The notes under the pieces were generated by a model. It saw nothing but the letters and a program-made list of their open reading frames with translations. It was not told the origin of the DNA and did no database searches. The position numbers and the translations under genes were made by a program. From Edaphobacter aggregans (lineage in GTDB: Bacteria > Acidobacteriota > Terriglobia > Terriglobales > Acidobacteriaceae), in contig DZDJ01000001.1 of NCBI GenBank assembly GCA_022736715.1, positions 129,459-193,458 of the forward strand: DNA of 64,000 nucleotides. The letters run 5' to 3'. How positions within the stretch are numbered: position 1 is the stretch's first letter; every line of letters begins with the position of its first letter. Below are positions 45,147-54,039 of the stretch, one piece after another.

Positions 45147-45653
45147 CTAGTGCTCCCTTCTTGCGAGCACGACGGCTCCGAGAATCGCAACCAAGATCAG
45201 GATGGAGGTGACTTCAAACGGCAGAAGCAGGTTCTTGAAGAGCACCCGGCTGATGTCGGCAATGTTGCTGCTGGTGCTGTTCAGCATGCCGCCCAGAGAG
45301 ACCGTGCCCAACTGCGCCTCCTGCGAAAGAAAGATGAAGCTGAGAATCGCCACCAGCACGGCAGCTCCAGGAATTCCAACCAGGTAGGCGGCCCTGCTGC
45401 CTTTGGTCCGCTCCTCCTCGCCCGCATTCAGCAACATGATGACGAAGACAAACAGCACCATAATGGCGCCGGAGTAGACGATCACCTGCGCGGCGGCCAG
45501 AAACTCCGCGCCCAGCAGAAGGTACAGCACGGCAAGCGACGTCATGACAACGATGAGCGAAAGCGCACTGTTGATGGGGTGGCGTTGCAGCAACAGGTTC
45601 AGCGCACCCGCCACGCACAACGCGCCAAAGATGAAGAACAGTACTAGATGCAT
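45147..45653 (-). CDS. nuoJ: NADH-quinone oxidoreductase subunit J
   Basis: A 168-residue membrane subunit with five helices. The conserved YLLLGAEFLAAAQVIVYSGAIMVLFVFVIMLLN stretch contains the family's pi-bulge helix and ends in LLPFEVTSILILVAILGAVVLARRE. It is separated from nuoH by about 140 bases where nuoI sits in most other complex I operons. Confidence 0.95.
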   Translation of the reverse strand: MHLVLFFIFGALCVAGALNLLLQRHPINSALSLIVVMTSLAVLYLLLGAEFLAAAQVIVYSGAIMVLFVFVIMLLNAGEEERTKGSRAAYLVGIPGAAVLVAILSFIFLSQEAQLGTVSLGGMLNSTSSNIADISRVLFKNLLLPFEVTSILILVAILGAVVLARREH

Positions 45654-45793
45654 GTGCTTTCCGTCGTCCTTAATCCAGGAAAACCAGACAAAACTCCTGG
45701 TGCAACATCGCAGAGATTTTGTTGTAAAACGTTGAAGTTGTTTCGGCCCAATGCCATTGTAAACCAGCAGTTTTCAGCCACTGGCAAGGGCAA
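45654..45793. other. gap at the expected nuoI position
   Basis: 140 bases between nuoH and nuoJ, the largest gap inside the operon, with no gene. It contains possible hairpins (TCCAGGA around 45673 pairing with TCCTGG around 45692). It may be a remnant of the lost nuoI locus or carry an mRNA-processing or regulatory site. Confidence 0.4.
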
Positions 45794-46840
45794 TCAACCG
45801 TGAAACGCCAGCACCAGACTGGTCACAATAATGTTGGCGATGGCAAGCGGCAGCAGAAACTTCCATCCGAATCCCATCAGTTGGTCATAGCGGAAGCGAG
45901 GCAGCGTGCCGCGCACCCACACATAAAGAAACAGGAAGGCAAAGACCTTCGCCACAAACCAGAGGACCGGCAGAACCGCCTGCACAATCGGCCCTCCGAA
46001 AGCAGGGAAGAGGTTGCCGAACGGGCTGCTGGCGCCGCCCAGAAAAAGCAGCGTGGCAACACAGCCGACCGTAATCATGTTGGCGTACTCTGCCATAAAG
46101 AACATGGCAAACTTCATCGAGCTGTATTCGGTGTGGTAACCGGCCGTCAGTTCGCTTTCCGCCTCCGGCAGGTCAAACGGCGTGCGGTTGGTCTCCGCAT
46201 ACGCAGCCATCAGGTAAATAAAGAAAGCCACAAACTGGAATCCGCCAAAGATGTTCCAGGAGAGCATCCCGTGCGTGGATTGAACATTGACAATGTCGCG
46301 CAGGCGCAACGATCCGGCGCGCAGCACCACGCCCACCAGGGAAAGCCCCAGCGCCAGTTCATAGCTGATAACCTGTGCCGTAGCGCGCAGCGAGCCAAGC
46401 AGGGAATACTTATTATTCGACGACCAGCCCGCCAACGCAATTCCATACACGCCAACCGAGGTCACGCCGAGGATGACCAGCAGGCCGATGTTCAAATCGG
46501 CGATCTGGAACATGTCCACGCCCTTGACGTGGATGTCCGCGCCGAAGGGGACCACTGCAATAGAAATCAGCGCGCAGGCCAGGGCAATCAGCGGAGCCAG
46601 CACATAGAGCGGGCGATAGACGCCGGTCGGCATCAGGTCTTCCTTCAGAAACAGCTTGATGCCATCGGCCAGCGGCTGCAACAGTCCGAACGGCCCTACA
46701 CGGCTGGGCCCCCAGCGGTTCTGAATGCGTCCGACGACCTTGCGCTCCAGCAGAACGGTGTATGCCACGGCCGTCAACAGGATGACGAGCACCACAGCCA
46801 CCTTCAGAATGCTCAAAAGCAGAAATGTCAGTAAACTCAC
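45794..46840 (-). CDS. nuoH: NADH-quinone oxidoreductase subunit H
   Basis: NuoH joins the membrane arm to the quinone site. The 348-residue, eight-helix protein has ERKVVGRIQNRWGPSRVGPFGLLQPLADGIKLFLKED near the start, SWSSNNKYSLLGSLRATAQVISYEL-like sequence (here GWSSNNKYSLLGS), NRTPFDLPEAESELTAGYHTEYSSMKFAMFF and the C-terminal FLYVWVRGTLPRFRYDQLMGFGWKFLLPLAI. GTG 46838-46840 matches the family N-terminus; the frame upstream to 46891 is extra. Confidence 0.95.
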   Translation of the reverse strand: MSLLTFLLLSILKVAVVLVILLTAVAYTVLLERKVVGRIQNRWGPSRVGPFGLLQPLADGIKLFLKEDLMPTGVYRPLYVLAPLIALACALISIAVVPFGADIHVKGVDMFQIADLNIGLLVILGVTSVGVYGIALAGWSSNNKYSLLGSLRATAQVISYELALGLSLVGVVLRAGSLRLRDIVNVQSTHGMLSWNIFGGFQFVAFFIYLMAAYAETNRTPFDLPEAESELTAGYHTEYSSMKFAMFFMAEYANMITVGCVATLLFLGGASSPFGNLFPAFGGPIVQAVLPVLWFVAKVFAFLFLYVWVRGTLPRFRYDQLMGFGWKFLLPLAIANIIVTSLVLAFHG

Positions 46841-46915
46841 GGTTGTTCCGTCTTTCAGCGTTGTCCGTTTACAAGCGCAGAGAAGGCCCATGCCCTCTCC
46901 GCATCATCCAGTTTC

Positions 46916-49309
46916 TCAGTCAGCGGCGGTCTCTGCCGGTTCGCTGTGCGACTCCCGCACCTGACCCAGCGTGTTGCTGAAGCGGCCAAGCGTGCCAGAG
47001 GTGAAAAGCGTGTCCCGCGATGGCAGCACCAGGTCGCGGCGCTGCTTCTGATTGTTGATCTGTACCAGGCTGTTCTGCTGTGCCGCCGGCTGAATCTGCT
47101 GATCGTTGCCAGCCAGCAACTCCAGGCGCGAGAAGCTATACCCCGGCACCAGCCGCTGGATCTCATCCAGCACGGCAAAAGGATCAAACGGGCTGAGCTT
47201 CGGCTCCAGATTGTTGGCCGCCAGCCAGACTGCGTGGCGGTCCGCCTCACCTGACTGCGCCCCGCGCGACTGCCCCATGTCGGCCCGCACACCGTTGCCA
47301 AATGGAACCAGCTTGCGAACATCCGCACCCATCCGGTCCGCGATGCGAACGATCAATTCAAAGTCCGCGCGAACGCCTGCGCGGTCGCCCGCCTTCTTTA
47401 CCATCTGCAGATCGCCATAGCTGTTCGTCACGGTGCCGGACTTCTCGTAGAGGTTCGCCGCCGGCAGAATCACATCCGCCAGGGCAGCCGTCTCGGTCAA
47501 AAACATCTCCTGCACTACGACGAAGGTATTTTTCAACGCTGCGGGATCCACACCGTAGCGGGCCACGGGATTAGAACCGACCACGTAGAGGGCCGCCAGC
47601 TTGCCAGCCGCCGCCGCGTCGAACATCTCCAGCATGTCCAGCCCAGGCTCCGCAGGCAGCGTGTCGCCGTACTCCTGCGCGAAGGCTCCCGGCTGCATCC
47701 AGGACGTATACCCCGGCAACATGTCCGGCAGCAGACCCATGTCGGCCGCGCCGCGCGAGTTGACATAGTCGCTCAACATCGCCATCTTGGCATCCGGCAA
47801 AGACAAGCCAAAGTTCACGATGGACTGCACATCCTTGCCACGCAGTTCAGAACCAAACAGGATCAGCAGATTCGTCTCGGCACGCAGCGCATCGCGCAGA
47901 GCAGCGAGAGCCGGAACATCCGCATGAACCATGGCCGCCGCAATGTCATTGCCTGCCAGGTAGTCCGCCAGCGCGCCATAGCCTTCGGCGGAAATCTGCA
48001 CAAAGCTCCTGGCCTGGCGACGCAGCTTGATCTCTGCATGATTGGCCAGATACAGGCGTGCGCGATTCAGACGAACATCGGAGCGCAGGTTCCAGGCCAG
48101 CATCGGATGCTGCTCCGTCGGATCGCCGCCAATCACCAGAATGGCCGGGGCATTGGCCGCATCGCGCAGGGAGGCCACCTTGCCCCTCTGCCCACTCAGC
48201 GCCTGTGCAAAGCTGACGTAATCCGCCGTGCGGTGATGGTCAATGTTGTTCGTCTGCAGCACCGTGCGGGCAAACTTCTGCAACAGATAGGCCTCTTCGT
48301 TGGTGGTGCGGTTGGAACCAACCACGCCGATCGAATGTCCACCCTGCGCATCGCGGATTTCGCGGAACTTTTTGCCAACATGCTCCAGCGCGCTCTCCCA
48401 GCTCGCCGGCTTCAGCGAGCCATCCGGCTGGCGAACCAGCGGCTGGGTAATACGCTGCTCGTTGTCGGCGAAATCGAAGGCATAGCGGCCCTTGTTGCAG
48501 AGGAAGTCGCCATTGATGCCGCTCTTGTCGCGGTTATCGCCGCGTACAATCTCCGCGCCATCATTCACGCTGCGTACGCCCAGCGTGGTCTTGCAACCAT
48601 CGCCGCAGTGCGTGCAGATGGTTGCCACATGGTTCATCTCCCATGGGCGGGTCTTGTAACGATAGGCGCCGGAAGTCAGCGCACCCACCGGGCAGGCGTC
48701 AATGCACATGCCGCACTCTTCGCAATCCAGCTTGTCCAGACCATCCGGAGTCGTGGAAGCAGGAACATTCGGCGCAATCACCGAGGAAACACCTCGGTTC
48801 TGCACCCCCAGCGCCCACACATCCATGCCCTCGCCGCACATGCGCACGCAGCGGTAGCACAGAATACAGCGCGGTCGGTCAAAGTACACCACCGGAGACC
48901 ACTGCTGCTCCTCACGATGCTGCTTGGCTTCCGTGTAGAAGCTGTCTGCCGCCCCGTATTTGAAGGTCATGTCCTGCAACTCGCACTCGCCGCCCGCATC
49001 GCAAACCGGGCAGTCCAGCGGATGGTTGCCCAGCAGAAGCTGCAACGTCGCCTTGCGCGCCTGCTTGATTTCGTCCGTCTCCGTATAGAAGACCTGTCCT
49101 TCCGCTACCGGGGTGGTGCAGGCCGTCTGCAGTTTGGGAACTTTTTCCTGGCGCACGACGCACATGCGGCAGGCCGCCTGCAACGAGAGACCGGGATAGT
49201 AACAGAACGCAGGAATCTCAATGCCTGCGGTGCGGCAGGCATCAATCAGCAGAGTTCCTGCCGGTGCTGTGAGCTTCTTGCCGTCGACTGTAAACGTTAC
49301 GTCTGCCAT
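46916..49309 (-). CDS. nuoG: NADH-quinone oxidoreductase subunit G
   Basis: The 797-residue large peripheral subunit. The N-terminal ferredoxin-like region has cysteines of N1b (CYYPGLSLQAACRMC ... C), then the N5/N4 motifs (CPVCDAGGECELQD, CILCYRCVRMC, CEECGMCIDACPVG). The molybdopterin-oxidoreductase-like part begins with CTHCGDGCKTTLGV and FLCNKGR, i.e. the extra N7 cluster is present. The C-terminal ~500 residues are the inactive molybdopterin-type domain. ATG 49307-49309 has GGAGATT upstream; the frame opening at 49402 overlaps the nuoF 3' end. Confidence 0.95.
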   Translation of the reverse strand: MADVTFTVDGKKLTAPAGTLLIDACRTAGIEIPAFCYYPGLSLQAACRMCVVRQEKVPKLQTACTTPVAEGQVFYTETDEIKQARKATLQLLLGNHPLDCPVCDAGGECELQDMTFKYGAADSFYTEAKQHREEQQWSPVVYFDRPRCILCYRCVRMCGEGMDVWALGVQNRGVSSVIAPNVPASTTPDGLDKLDCEECGMCIDACPVGALTSGAYRYKTRPWEMNHVATICTHCGDGCKTTLGVRSVNDGAEIVRGDNRDKSGINGDFLCNKGRYAFDFADNEQRITQPLVRQPDGSLKPASWESALEHVGKKFREIRDAQGGHSIGVVGSNRTTNEEAYLLQKFARTVLQTNNIDHHRTADYVSFAQALSGQRGKVASLRDAANAPAILVIGGDPTEQHPMLAWNLRSDVRLNRARLYLANHAEIKLRRQARSFVQISAEGYGALADYLAGNDIAAAMVHADVPALAALRDALRAETNLLILFGSELRGKDVQSIVNFGLSLPDAKMAMLSDYVNSRGAADMGLLPDMLPGYTSWMQPGAFAQEYGDTLPAEPGLDMLEMFDAAAAGKLAALYVVGSNPVARYGVDPAALKNTFVVVQEMFLTETAALADVILPAANLYEKSGTVTNSYGDLQMVKKAGDRAGVRADFELIVRIADRMGADVRKLVPFGNGVRADMGQSRGAQSGEADRHAVWLAANNLEPKLSPFDPFAVLDEIQRLVPGYSFSRLELLAGNDQQIQPAAQQNSLVQINNQKQRRDLVLPSRDTLFTSGTLGRFSNTLGQVRESHSEPAETAAD

Positions 49310-49331
49310 CGAAAAATCTCCGTCGTGCTTG

Positions 49332-50645
49332 CTAAACCAGTACTGCCTGCTGATCTTTGGTGTGAGCGCAGGGGCATGGCCTGCCGTCGAGGTGGTCTTC
49401 AAACTCCTGACGGAACTTCTTCACAAACCCCAGTGTCGGCATGGCCGCCGCATCGCCAAGCGGGCAGAAGGTGCGGCCCATCATGTTCTCCGCCAGATAG
49501 CGGATGTTGTCGATGTCCTTCTTCACGCCGCCGCCAGAGTGGAAACGCGTCAGCGTCTTCTTCAGCCAATCCGTGCCTTCGCGGCAGGGAATACACCAGC
49601 CGCAGCTCTCATGCTGGTAGAACTTGATCGTCCGCAGGGCAAACTCCACCATGCAGACCGTCTCGTCGATCACCACAATGCCGCCCGAACCCAACATGGT
49701 GCCCGCCTTCGCCATCTGGTCGAAGTCCAGTCCCACATCAATCTCTTCCGGCAGCAACACCGGAGTCGAAGAGCCGCCGGGAACAACCGCCTTCAGCTTT
49801 TTGCCGCCCGGAAGCCCGCCCGCAACTTCGTAGATCGCCTTTTTCAGGTTGTAACCCATCGGCAGTTCGTATACGCCCGGCCGCTCCACATGACCACTGA
49901 TGCCAAACAGGCGCGTTCCGCCATTGCGCTCCGTGCCAATCCTGGCATAGGGCTCGCCACCCATCAGCAGAATGTGCGGCACTGTCGCGATGGTCTCGGC
50001 ATTGTTGATCACCGTAGGCCCGCCATACAAACCAACCACCGCGGGGAAGGGCGGCTTGATGCGTGGCACGCCACGCTTGCCTTCGAGCGACTCCATCAGC
50101 GCCGACTCCTCGCCCACTTCATATGCGCCCGCACCCGTCTGCGTCACAATGTCAAAGTCCAGCCCGCTGCCGAAAATATTCTTGCCCAGAAAGCCCCTGG
50201 CATAGGCATCGGCCACAGCTTTTTCCATGATCTTCAGCAGGTACCGGTACTCGCCGCGCAGATAGATGAAGCCCATCTTTGCGCCGATCGCCAGTCCGGC
50301 AATCATGGTGCCCTCGATCATGGCGTGCGGATCGTGCAGGAAAATCAAATGGTCCTTGCAGGTCGCCGGCTCGCTCTCGTCACCGTTCACAAGCACATAC
50401 TTCGGCTTTTCCGATTGCTTGGGCACAAACGACCACTTGAGCCCGGTAGGGAAGCCAGCGCCGCCGCGCCCGCGCAGGCCGGAGGCCTTCATCTCATTGA
50501 TGATCCACTCGGAGCCCTTTTCAATGGCCATGCGGACCGCTTTGTAGCCGTCCAGCTCCATATATCTGTCAATCTCCGCAGCGCCCTGACCAAAGCGGCG
50601 GGAGATCACTTTTACTTCATCGGGATGGGAGACGAGTCTTGGCAT
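49332..50645 (-). CDS. nuoF: NADH-quinone oxidoreductase subunit F
   Basis: NuoF binds NADH and FMN and holds cluster N3. The 437-residue protein has GLRGRGGAGFPTGLKWSF (NADH/FMN), GAGAYEVGEESALMESLEGKRGVPRIKPPFPA and the C-terminal ESCGWCIPCREGTDWL with a final cysteine in GRTFCPLGDAAAMP for the [4Fe-4S] cluster. nuoG follows 22 bases downstream, and nuoE lies immediately upstream (2-base gap). Confidence 0.97.
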   Translation of the reverse strand: MPRLVSHPDEVKVISRRFGQGAAEIDRYMELDGYKAVRMAIEKGSEWIINEMKASGLRGRGGAGFPTGLKWSFVPKQSEKPKYVLVNGDESEPATCKDHLIFLHDPHAMIEGTMIAGLAIGAKMGFIYLRGEYRYLLKIMEKAVADAYARGFLGKNIFGSGLDFDIVTQTGAGAYEVGEESALMESLEGKRGVPRIKPPFPAVVGLYGGPTVINNAETIATVPHILLMGGEPYARIGTERNGGTRLFGISGHVERPGVYELPMGYNLKKAIYEVAGGLPGGKKLKAVVPGGSSTPVLLPEEIDVGLDFDQMAKAGTMLGSGGIVVIDETVCMVEFALRTIKFYQHESCGWCIPCREGTDWLKKTLTRFHSGGGVKKDIDNIRYLAENMMGRTFCPLGDAAAMPTLGFVKKFRQEFEDHLDGRPCPCAHTKDQQAVLV

Positions 50646-50647
50646 GG

Positions 50648-51157
50648 TTACCTGGTCTCCTTTCCGCGTCCAGCCCTGTAGTCTTCGATCACCTGGTCCA
50701 CCTTTTCCGGCGTCAGTTCATCGTAGAAGTCATAGTTCACCTGGATGGCCGGGGCCCAGCTGCAGACGCCAATGCACTCCACCTCTTCCAGCGAGAACAG
50801 GCCGTCCGGAGTGACCTCTTTATGGTCAATGCCGAGCTTCTTCTTGCAGTGCTCCAGAATGCCGTATCCATTGCGCAGCATGCAGGAAATATTGGTGCAC
50901 ACCTGCACGTTGTATTTTCCCGCCGGCTTGGTGCGCAGCATGGAGTAATAGCTGAGTACGCTGCGCACATCCTGCTCCATAATCCCGATGCGTTGCGCAA
51001 TTTCCGTCACCACCGCATCCGAAACATGGCCCACCTCATCCTGCGCATACAGCAGCATGGGGATGAGCGCGGACCGGCGCACCGGGTAGAGCGTCACGAG
51101 CTTGTCAAAACGCGCGGCCAGCTCCGGAGAGAAGATCGTATTTGCCACTGTGCTCAT
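50648..51157 (-). CDS. nuoE: NADH-quinone oxidoreductase subunit E
   Basis: The 169-residue thioredoxin-like subunit carrying the N1a [2Fe-2S] cluster: the ligands are in VCTNISCMLRNG (C-x4-C) and VECIGVCSWAP (C-x3-C). ATG 51155-51157 (STVANTIFSPELAARF) gives the family N-terminus; the frame upstream to 51199 overlaps the preceding small gene. Confidence 0.95.
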   Translation of the reverse strand: MSTVANTIFSPELAARFDKLVTLYPVRRSALIPMLLYAQDEVGHVSDAVVTEIAQRIGIMEQDVRSVLSYYSMLRTKPAGKYNVQVCTNISCMLRNGYGILEHCKKKLGIDHKEVTPDGLFSLEEVECIGVCSWAPAIQVNYDFYDELTPEKVDQVIEDYRAGRGKETR

Positions 51158-51176
51158 AAATTCGTTCCGAGTTCTG

Positions 51177-51515
51177 TTAGGCAGCCAGTTTCGCTGCAAA
51201 TTCTTCTACAGCCAGTTCCATGTCGATTGCGACCGATGCCTCTGCAAACCGCACCATGGCCTCTTCCGTCAGCAACCAGTTCCCGCCCTGTTCCGTAGTC
51301 CCCGGCTCCTCCAGCTTCCAAGTTCCGCTGCCGCTCTGCGGAGTGAACTGGAGGTGGAGCGTGCGCGCTGCGGACCGTAATTCCAACACCGTCTCCGCCG
51401 GTTGCTCCAACTGCACATCCTTCAAACGCTCACTGATTTCCAGAGCAGCCAGATGCGAACGAAGCAGACCAATCAGGGAAGTCCAGAGTTCCTGCAAAAC
51501 CACAGCGTCAGCCAA
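51177..51515 (-). CDS. small unknown protein inserted in the nuo operon
   Basis: A 112-residue acidic, mostly helical protein (LWTSLIGLLRSHLAALEISERLKDVQLEQPAETVLELRSAARTLHLQF, then AMVRFAEASVAIDMELAVEEFAAKLAA) with no cysteines, no signal and no membrane segment. TTG 51513-51515 has GAGG about ten bases upstream. It lies between nuoD (25 bases upstream) and nuoE (19 bases downstream) on the same strand, so it is surely co-transcribed with complex I. It is not a standard Nuo subunit. It could be an assembly factor or a lineage-specific accessory subunit (inference). Confidence 0.75.
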   Translation of the reverse strand: MADAVVLQELWTSLIGLLRSHLAALEISERLKDVQLEQPAETVLELRSAARTLHLQFTPQSGSGTWKLEEPGTTEQGGNWLLTEEAMVRFAEASVAIDMELAVEEFAAKLAA

Positions 51516-51540
51516 CCAAAAACCTCAAAAACAACTTTGC

Positions 51541-52788
51541 CTAGCGGTCAATCTCGCCCAGCACGATGTCGACGGAACCAATCACCGCAACCACATCGGC
51601 CAGCATGCGTCCTTTGCACATCGTCTCCAGCGCCTGCAATGTGGCATAGGATGGATTGCGCATGTGCACACGATATGGTTTGGATGTGCCATCGCTCACA
51701 ACGAAATAGCCCATCTCGCCACGCGGAGATTCAATCGCCTGATATACCTGCCCCGCCGGAACATTGAAGCCTTCCGTCACAATCTTGAAGTGATGGATCA
51801 ATGACTCCATCTGCGTCTTCATCTGCTCGCGGTCCGGCAGCACAATCTTGGGCGCGTCCGCCTTGATCGGGCCTTCCGGCATGCCGTCCAGGGCCTGCCA
51901 CGCAATCTTCACCGACTCGCGCATCTCTTCCATGCGGAGCACATAACGGGCCCACACATCACCGTCCGTCGAGACCGGCACCTTGAAGTCGAACTTCTCA
52001 TAACCGGAGTACGGCATGTCGCGGCGCAGGTCCCAGTCCACACCGCTGGCGCGCAGCGGCGGCCCGGTAACACCCAGTGCGATCGCATCTTCCGGGCTCA
52101 GATAGCCAACACCTTTGGTGCGGTTCACCCAGATAGGGTTGCCGCTGAGCAGATTGACATATTGATCAATCTTTTCCGGCATTTGTGTCAGGAAAGCGCG
52201 CACCTGATCGTAGAAATCCAGCGGCGGCTCCATCGAAAGTCCGCCTACCCGGAAGTAGGAGGTCATCATGCGCTGCCCGGCAACATTCTCAAAGATGCGG
52301 AGGATCTTTTCACGCTCGCGGAAGCAATAGAGGAAGACCGTCAGCGCGCCAATGTCCATCGCGTGCGTGCCCAGCCACACCAGGTGAGAGTTGATCCGGG
52401 TCAGCTCATTCAACAGAACGCGCAGATACTGCGCGCGCTCCGGAATCTCCAGCTCCAGCAGCTTCTCCACCGCCAGGCAATAGGCCAGATTGTTCGACAT
52501 CGGACAGAGATAGTCGATGCGGTCCGTCAGCGGAACCACCTGCTGGTAAAACTTCGCCTCGCAGGTCTTCTCAATGCCGGTGTGCAGATAGCCAATGTCT
52601 GGCGCGCAACTGAGGACGACTTCTCCGTCAATCTCCAGCACCAGGCGCAAAACACCGTGCGTCGATGGGTGCTGCGGCCCCATGTTCAGCACCATGGTGC
52701 GGTCCTGTGCCGGGTCCGCCGCATTGTGCCGCCGGGAGTCGGCAATCACTTCTTCCACGGAAGGTATGGGCTCGTGCAAAATGGCCAT
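51541..52788 (-). CDS. nuoD: NADH-quinone oxidoreductase subunit D
   Basis: The 415-residue 49-kDa-type subunit lining the quinone pocket. Typical stretches: TMVLNMGPQHPSTHGVLRLVLEIDGE, CAPDIGYLHTGIEKTCEAKFYQQVVPLTDRIDYLCPM, RINSHLVWLGTHAMDIGA and the C-terminal ESPRGEMGYFVVSDGTSKPYRVHMRNPSYATLQAL, MLADVVAVIGSVDIVLGEIDR. The usual histidine and tyrosine of the quinone site are in HPSTHG and in DRIDYLCPM. The start overlaps the nuoC stop by one base. NuoC and NuoD are separate here. Confidence 0.97.
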   Translation of the reverse strand: MAILHEPIPSVEEVIADSRRHNAADPAQDRTMVLNMGPQHPSTHGVLRLVLEIDGEVVLSCAPDIGYLHTGIEKTCEAKFYQQVVPLTDRIDYLCPMSNNLAYCLAVEKLLELEIPERAQYLRVLLNELTRINSHLVWLGTHAMDIGALTVFLYCFREREKILRIFENVAGQRMMTSYFRVGGLSMEPPLDFYDQVRAFLTQMPEKIDQYVNLLSGNPIWVNRTKGVGYLSPEDAIALGVTGPPLRASGVDWDLRRDMPYSGYEKFDFKVPVSTDGDVWARYVLRMEEMRESVKIAWQALDGMPEGPIKADAPKIVLPDREQMKTQMESLIHHFKIVTEGFNVPAGQVYQAIESPRGEMGYFVVSDGTSKPYRVHMRNPSYATLQALETMCKGRMLADVVAVIGSVDIVLGEIDR

Positions 52789-53282
52789 TAGCGGTATCCC
52801 TCCACCGGATAGTCCTTGCGCAGCGGATGACCTTCCCAGTCGTCCGGCATCATGATGCGGCGCAGGTTGGGGTGTCCGCTGATACGAACACCGAACAGGT
52901 CAAAAATTTCGCGCTCGTAGAAGTTCGCCGAAGGCCACACGGAGGTGATGCTGTCCACAACAGGATCCGAAGAGTCCACCAGAACGCACAGCCGGATCCG
53001 GTGCTTCAACGAGTGGGACAGAATGTGATACGTCACCTGAAAGCGCGGTTCGCTGGGATACCAGTCCACGCAGGTCACATCCTCAAGGAAATTGTAGCCC
53101 GCTTTCTGCACAATCTGCGCAGCGGCAACAATGCTTTCCCGTGCAAGGAACAAGGTCAGTTCGTTGCGATCAAACTTTGCGTTGGTGATAATTGCAGGAC
53201 CAGCAGCCAAAAGGGACGCCACCGCAGGGTTTGCCGCATGAGCCTCAAGAACTGTTTCTTTATTGTGCACAGGCATGTCCAT
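52788..53282 (-). CDS. nuoC: NADH-quinone oxidoreductase subunit C
   Basis: A 164-residue peripheral-arm subunit (30-kDa type). It has the conserved ITSVWPSANFYEREIFDLFGVRISGHPNLRRIMMPDDWEGHPLRKDYPVEGY ending. It starts 5 bases after nuoA, where nuoB stands in most other operons; no NuoB-like sequence is present. Confidence 0.95.
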   Translation of the reverse strand: MDMPVHNKETVLEAHAANPAVASLLAAGPAIITNAKFDRNELTLFLARESIVAAAQIVQKAGYNFLEDVTCVDWYPSEPRFQVTYHILSHSLKHRIRLCVLVDSSDPVVDSITSVWPSANFYEREIFDLFGVRISGHPNLRRIMMPDDWEGHPLRKDYPVEGYR

Positions 53283-53287
53283 GATGG

Positions 53288-53695
53288 TTACAGGTCTCCC
53301 CGGTCGTCAGACCAGTCGAGGATGCCTTTTTTCCAGATGTAAAAGAAGCCAACCAGAACGAATCCCAGATACACCAGCATCTCCCAGAAACCAAAGAAAC
53401 GGGACCCGGTAATCTGTGGCAGCTCGCGGTAAATCACCGCCCAGGGCATCATGAAGACCGCTTCCACGTCGAACAGAATGAAAAGCATGGCCACCATGTA
53501 GAACCGGACAGAAAAACGCCCGCGGGCATCTCCTATGGCCTCCATGCCACATTCATAGGCTGCCAGCTTGGTACGGGAATTGCGGTGCTTGCCAATGATC
53601 CAGGAGGCCGCTATCATCCCGCCGCCAAGTCCAACAGCGGCAACGATTTGCAACAGGAGCGGCAGATAGTTCCAGATGTAAGGATGTGTCTGCAT
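53288..53695 (-). CDS. nuoA: NADH-quinone oxidoreductase subunit A
   Basis: A 135-residue membrane subunit with three helices and the conserved YECGMEAIGDARGRFSVRFYMVAMLFILFDVEAVFMMPWAV stretch that contacts NuoH and the quinone cavity. It is the first gene of the operon. Its upstream region (53.7-54.0 kb) is shared with a divergent gene. Confidence 0.96.
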   Translation of the reverse strand: MQTHPYIWNYLPLLLQIVAAVGLGGGMIAASWIIGKHRNSRTKLAAYECGMEAIGDARGRFSVRFYMVAMLFILFDVEAVFMMPWAVIYRELPQITGSRFFGFWEMLVYLGFVLVGFFYIWKKGILDWSDDRGDL

Positions 53696-54039
53696 AGGTC
53701 GCTTGGTTTTGTCTCAGACGGAAAGAATAGCCAAACATCCGCCAATCTCGACTCTAAGTTTGTGTCTGCCTAGTGTCAAGTTTTTGACGTACTGTTCGAT
53801 GTTGAAAACATCATTTTTAACGCTCGATTTGCTCTACTGGGCCTGCAAAATCACCTTTCCTGAAAGGGGACTTCGGTTCGGAAATGGAACCAGAAGAAAA
53901 ATCCCGATTTTTCTTGTTGGCATTTCCTGTTGGGGGAGCGTTGAATAGTGCGCGGATGAGGGCCGTGAACTGTCTTGTTCTGCAACAGGATGCAAGCCAG
54001 ACAGGAATCCGCCGATCTTGTACTGTACGGAGGCAGCTC
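53696..54039. other. divergent regulatory region between nuoA and an unknown gene
   Basis: About 340 bases that must hold the promoter of the nuo operon and that of the rightward gene. It contains a perfect 9-bp inverted repeat (AAGAAAAAT 53894-53902, CCCG loop, ATTTTTCTT 53907-53915) and a CCTTTCCTGAAAGG palindrome near 53855. I could not fix a promoter for nuoA with confidence. Confidence 0.45.
53894..53915. repeat. perfect 9-bp inverted repeat upstream of nuoA
   Basis: AAGAAAAAT, CCCG loop, ATTTTTCTT. AT-rich stem with a GC loop, located in the shared nuo regulatory region. It could be an operator or a hairpin in an untranslated leader. Confidence 0.45.

Noticed and set aside
47924..49627. 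Plus-strand frame of 567 codons opposite nuoG/nuoF
   Set aside because: Antisense to genes with intact iron-sulfur motifs; the predicted protein lacks any family signature.
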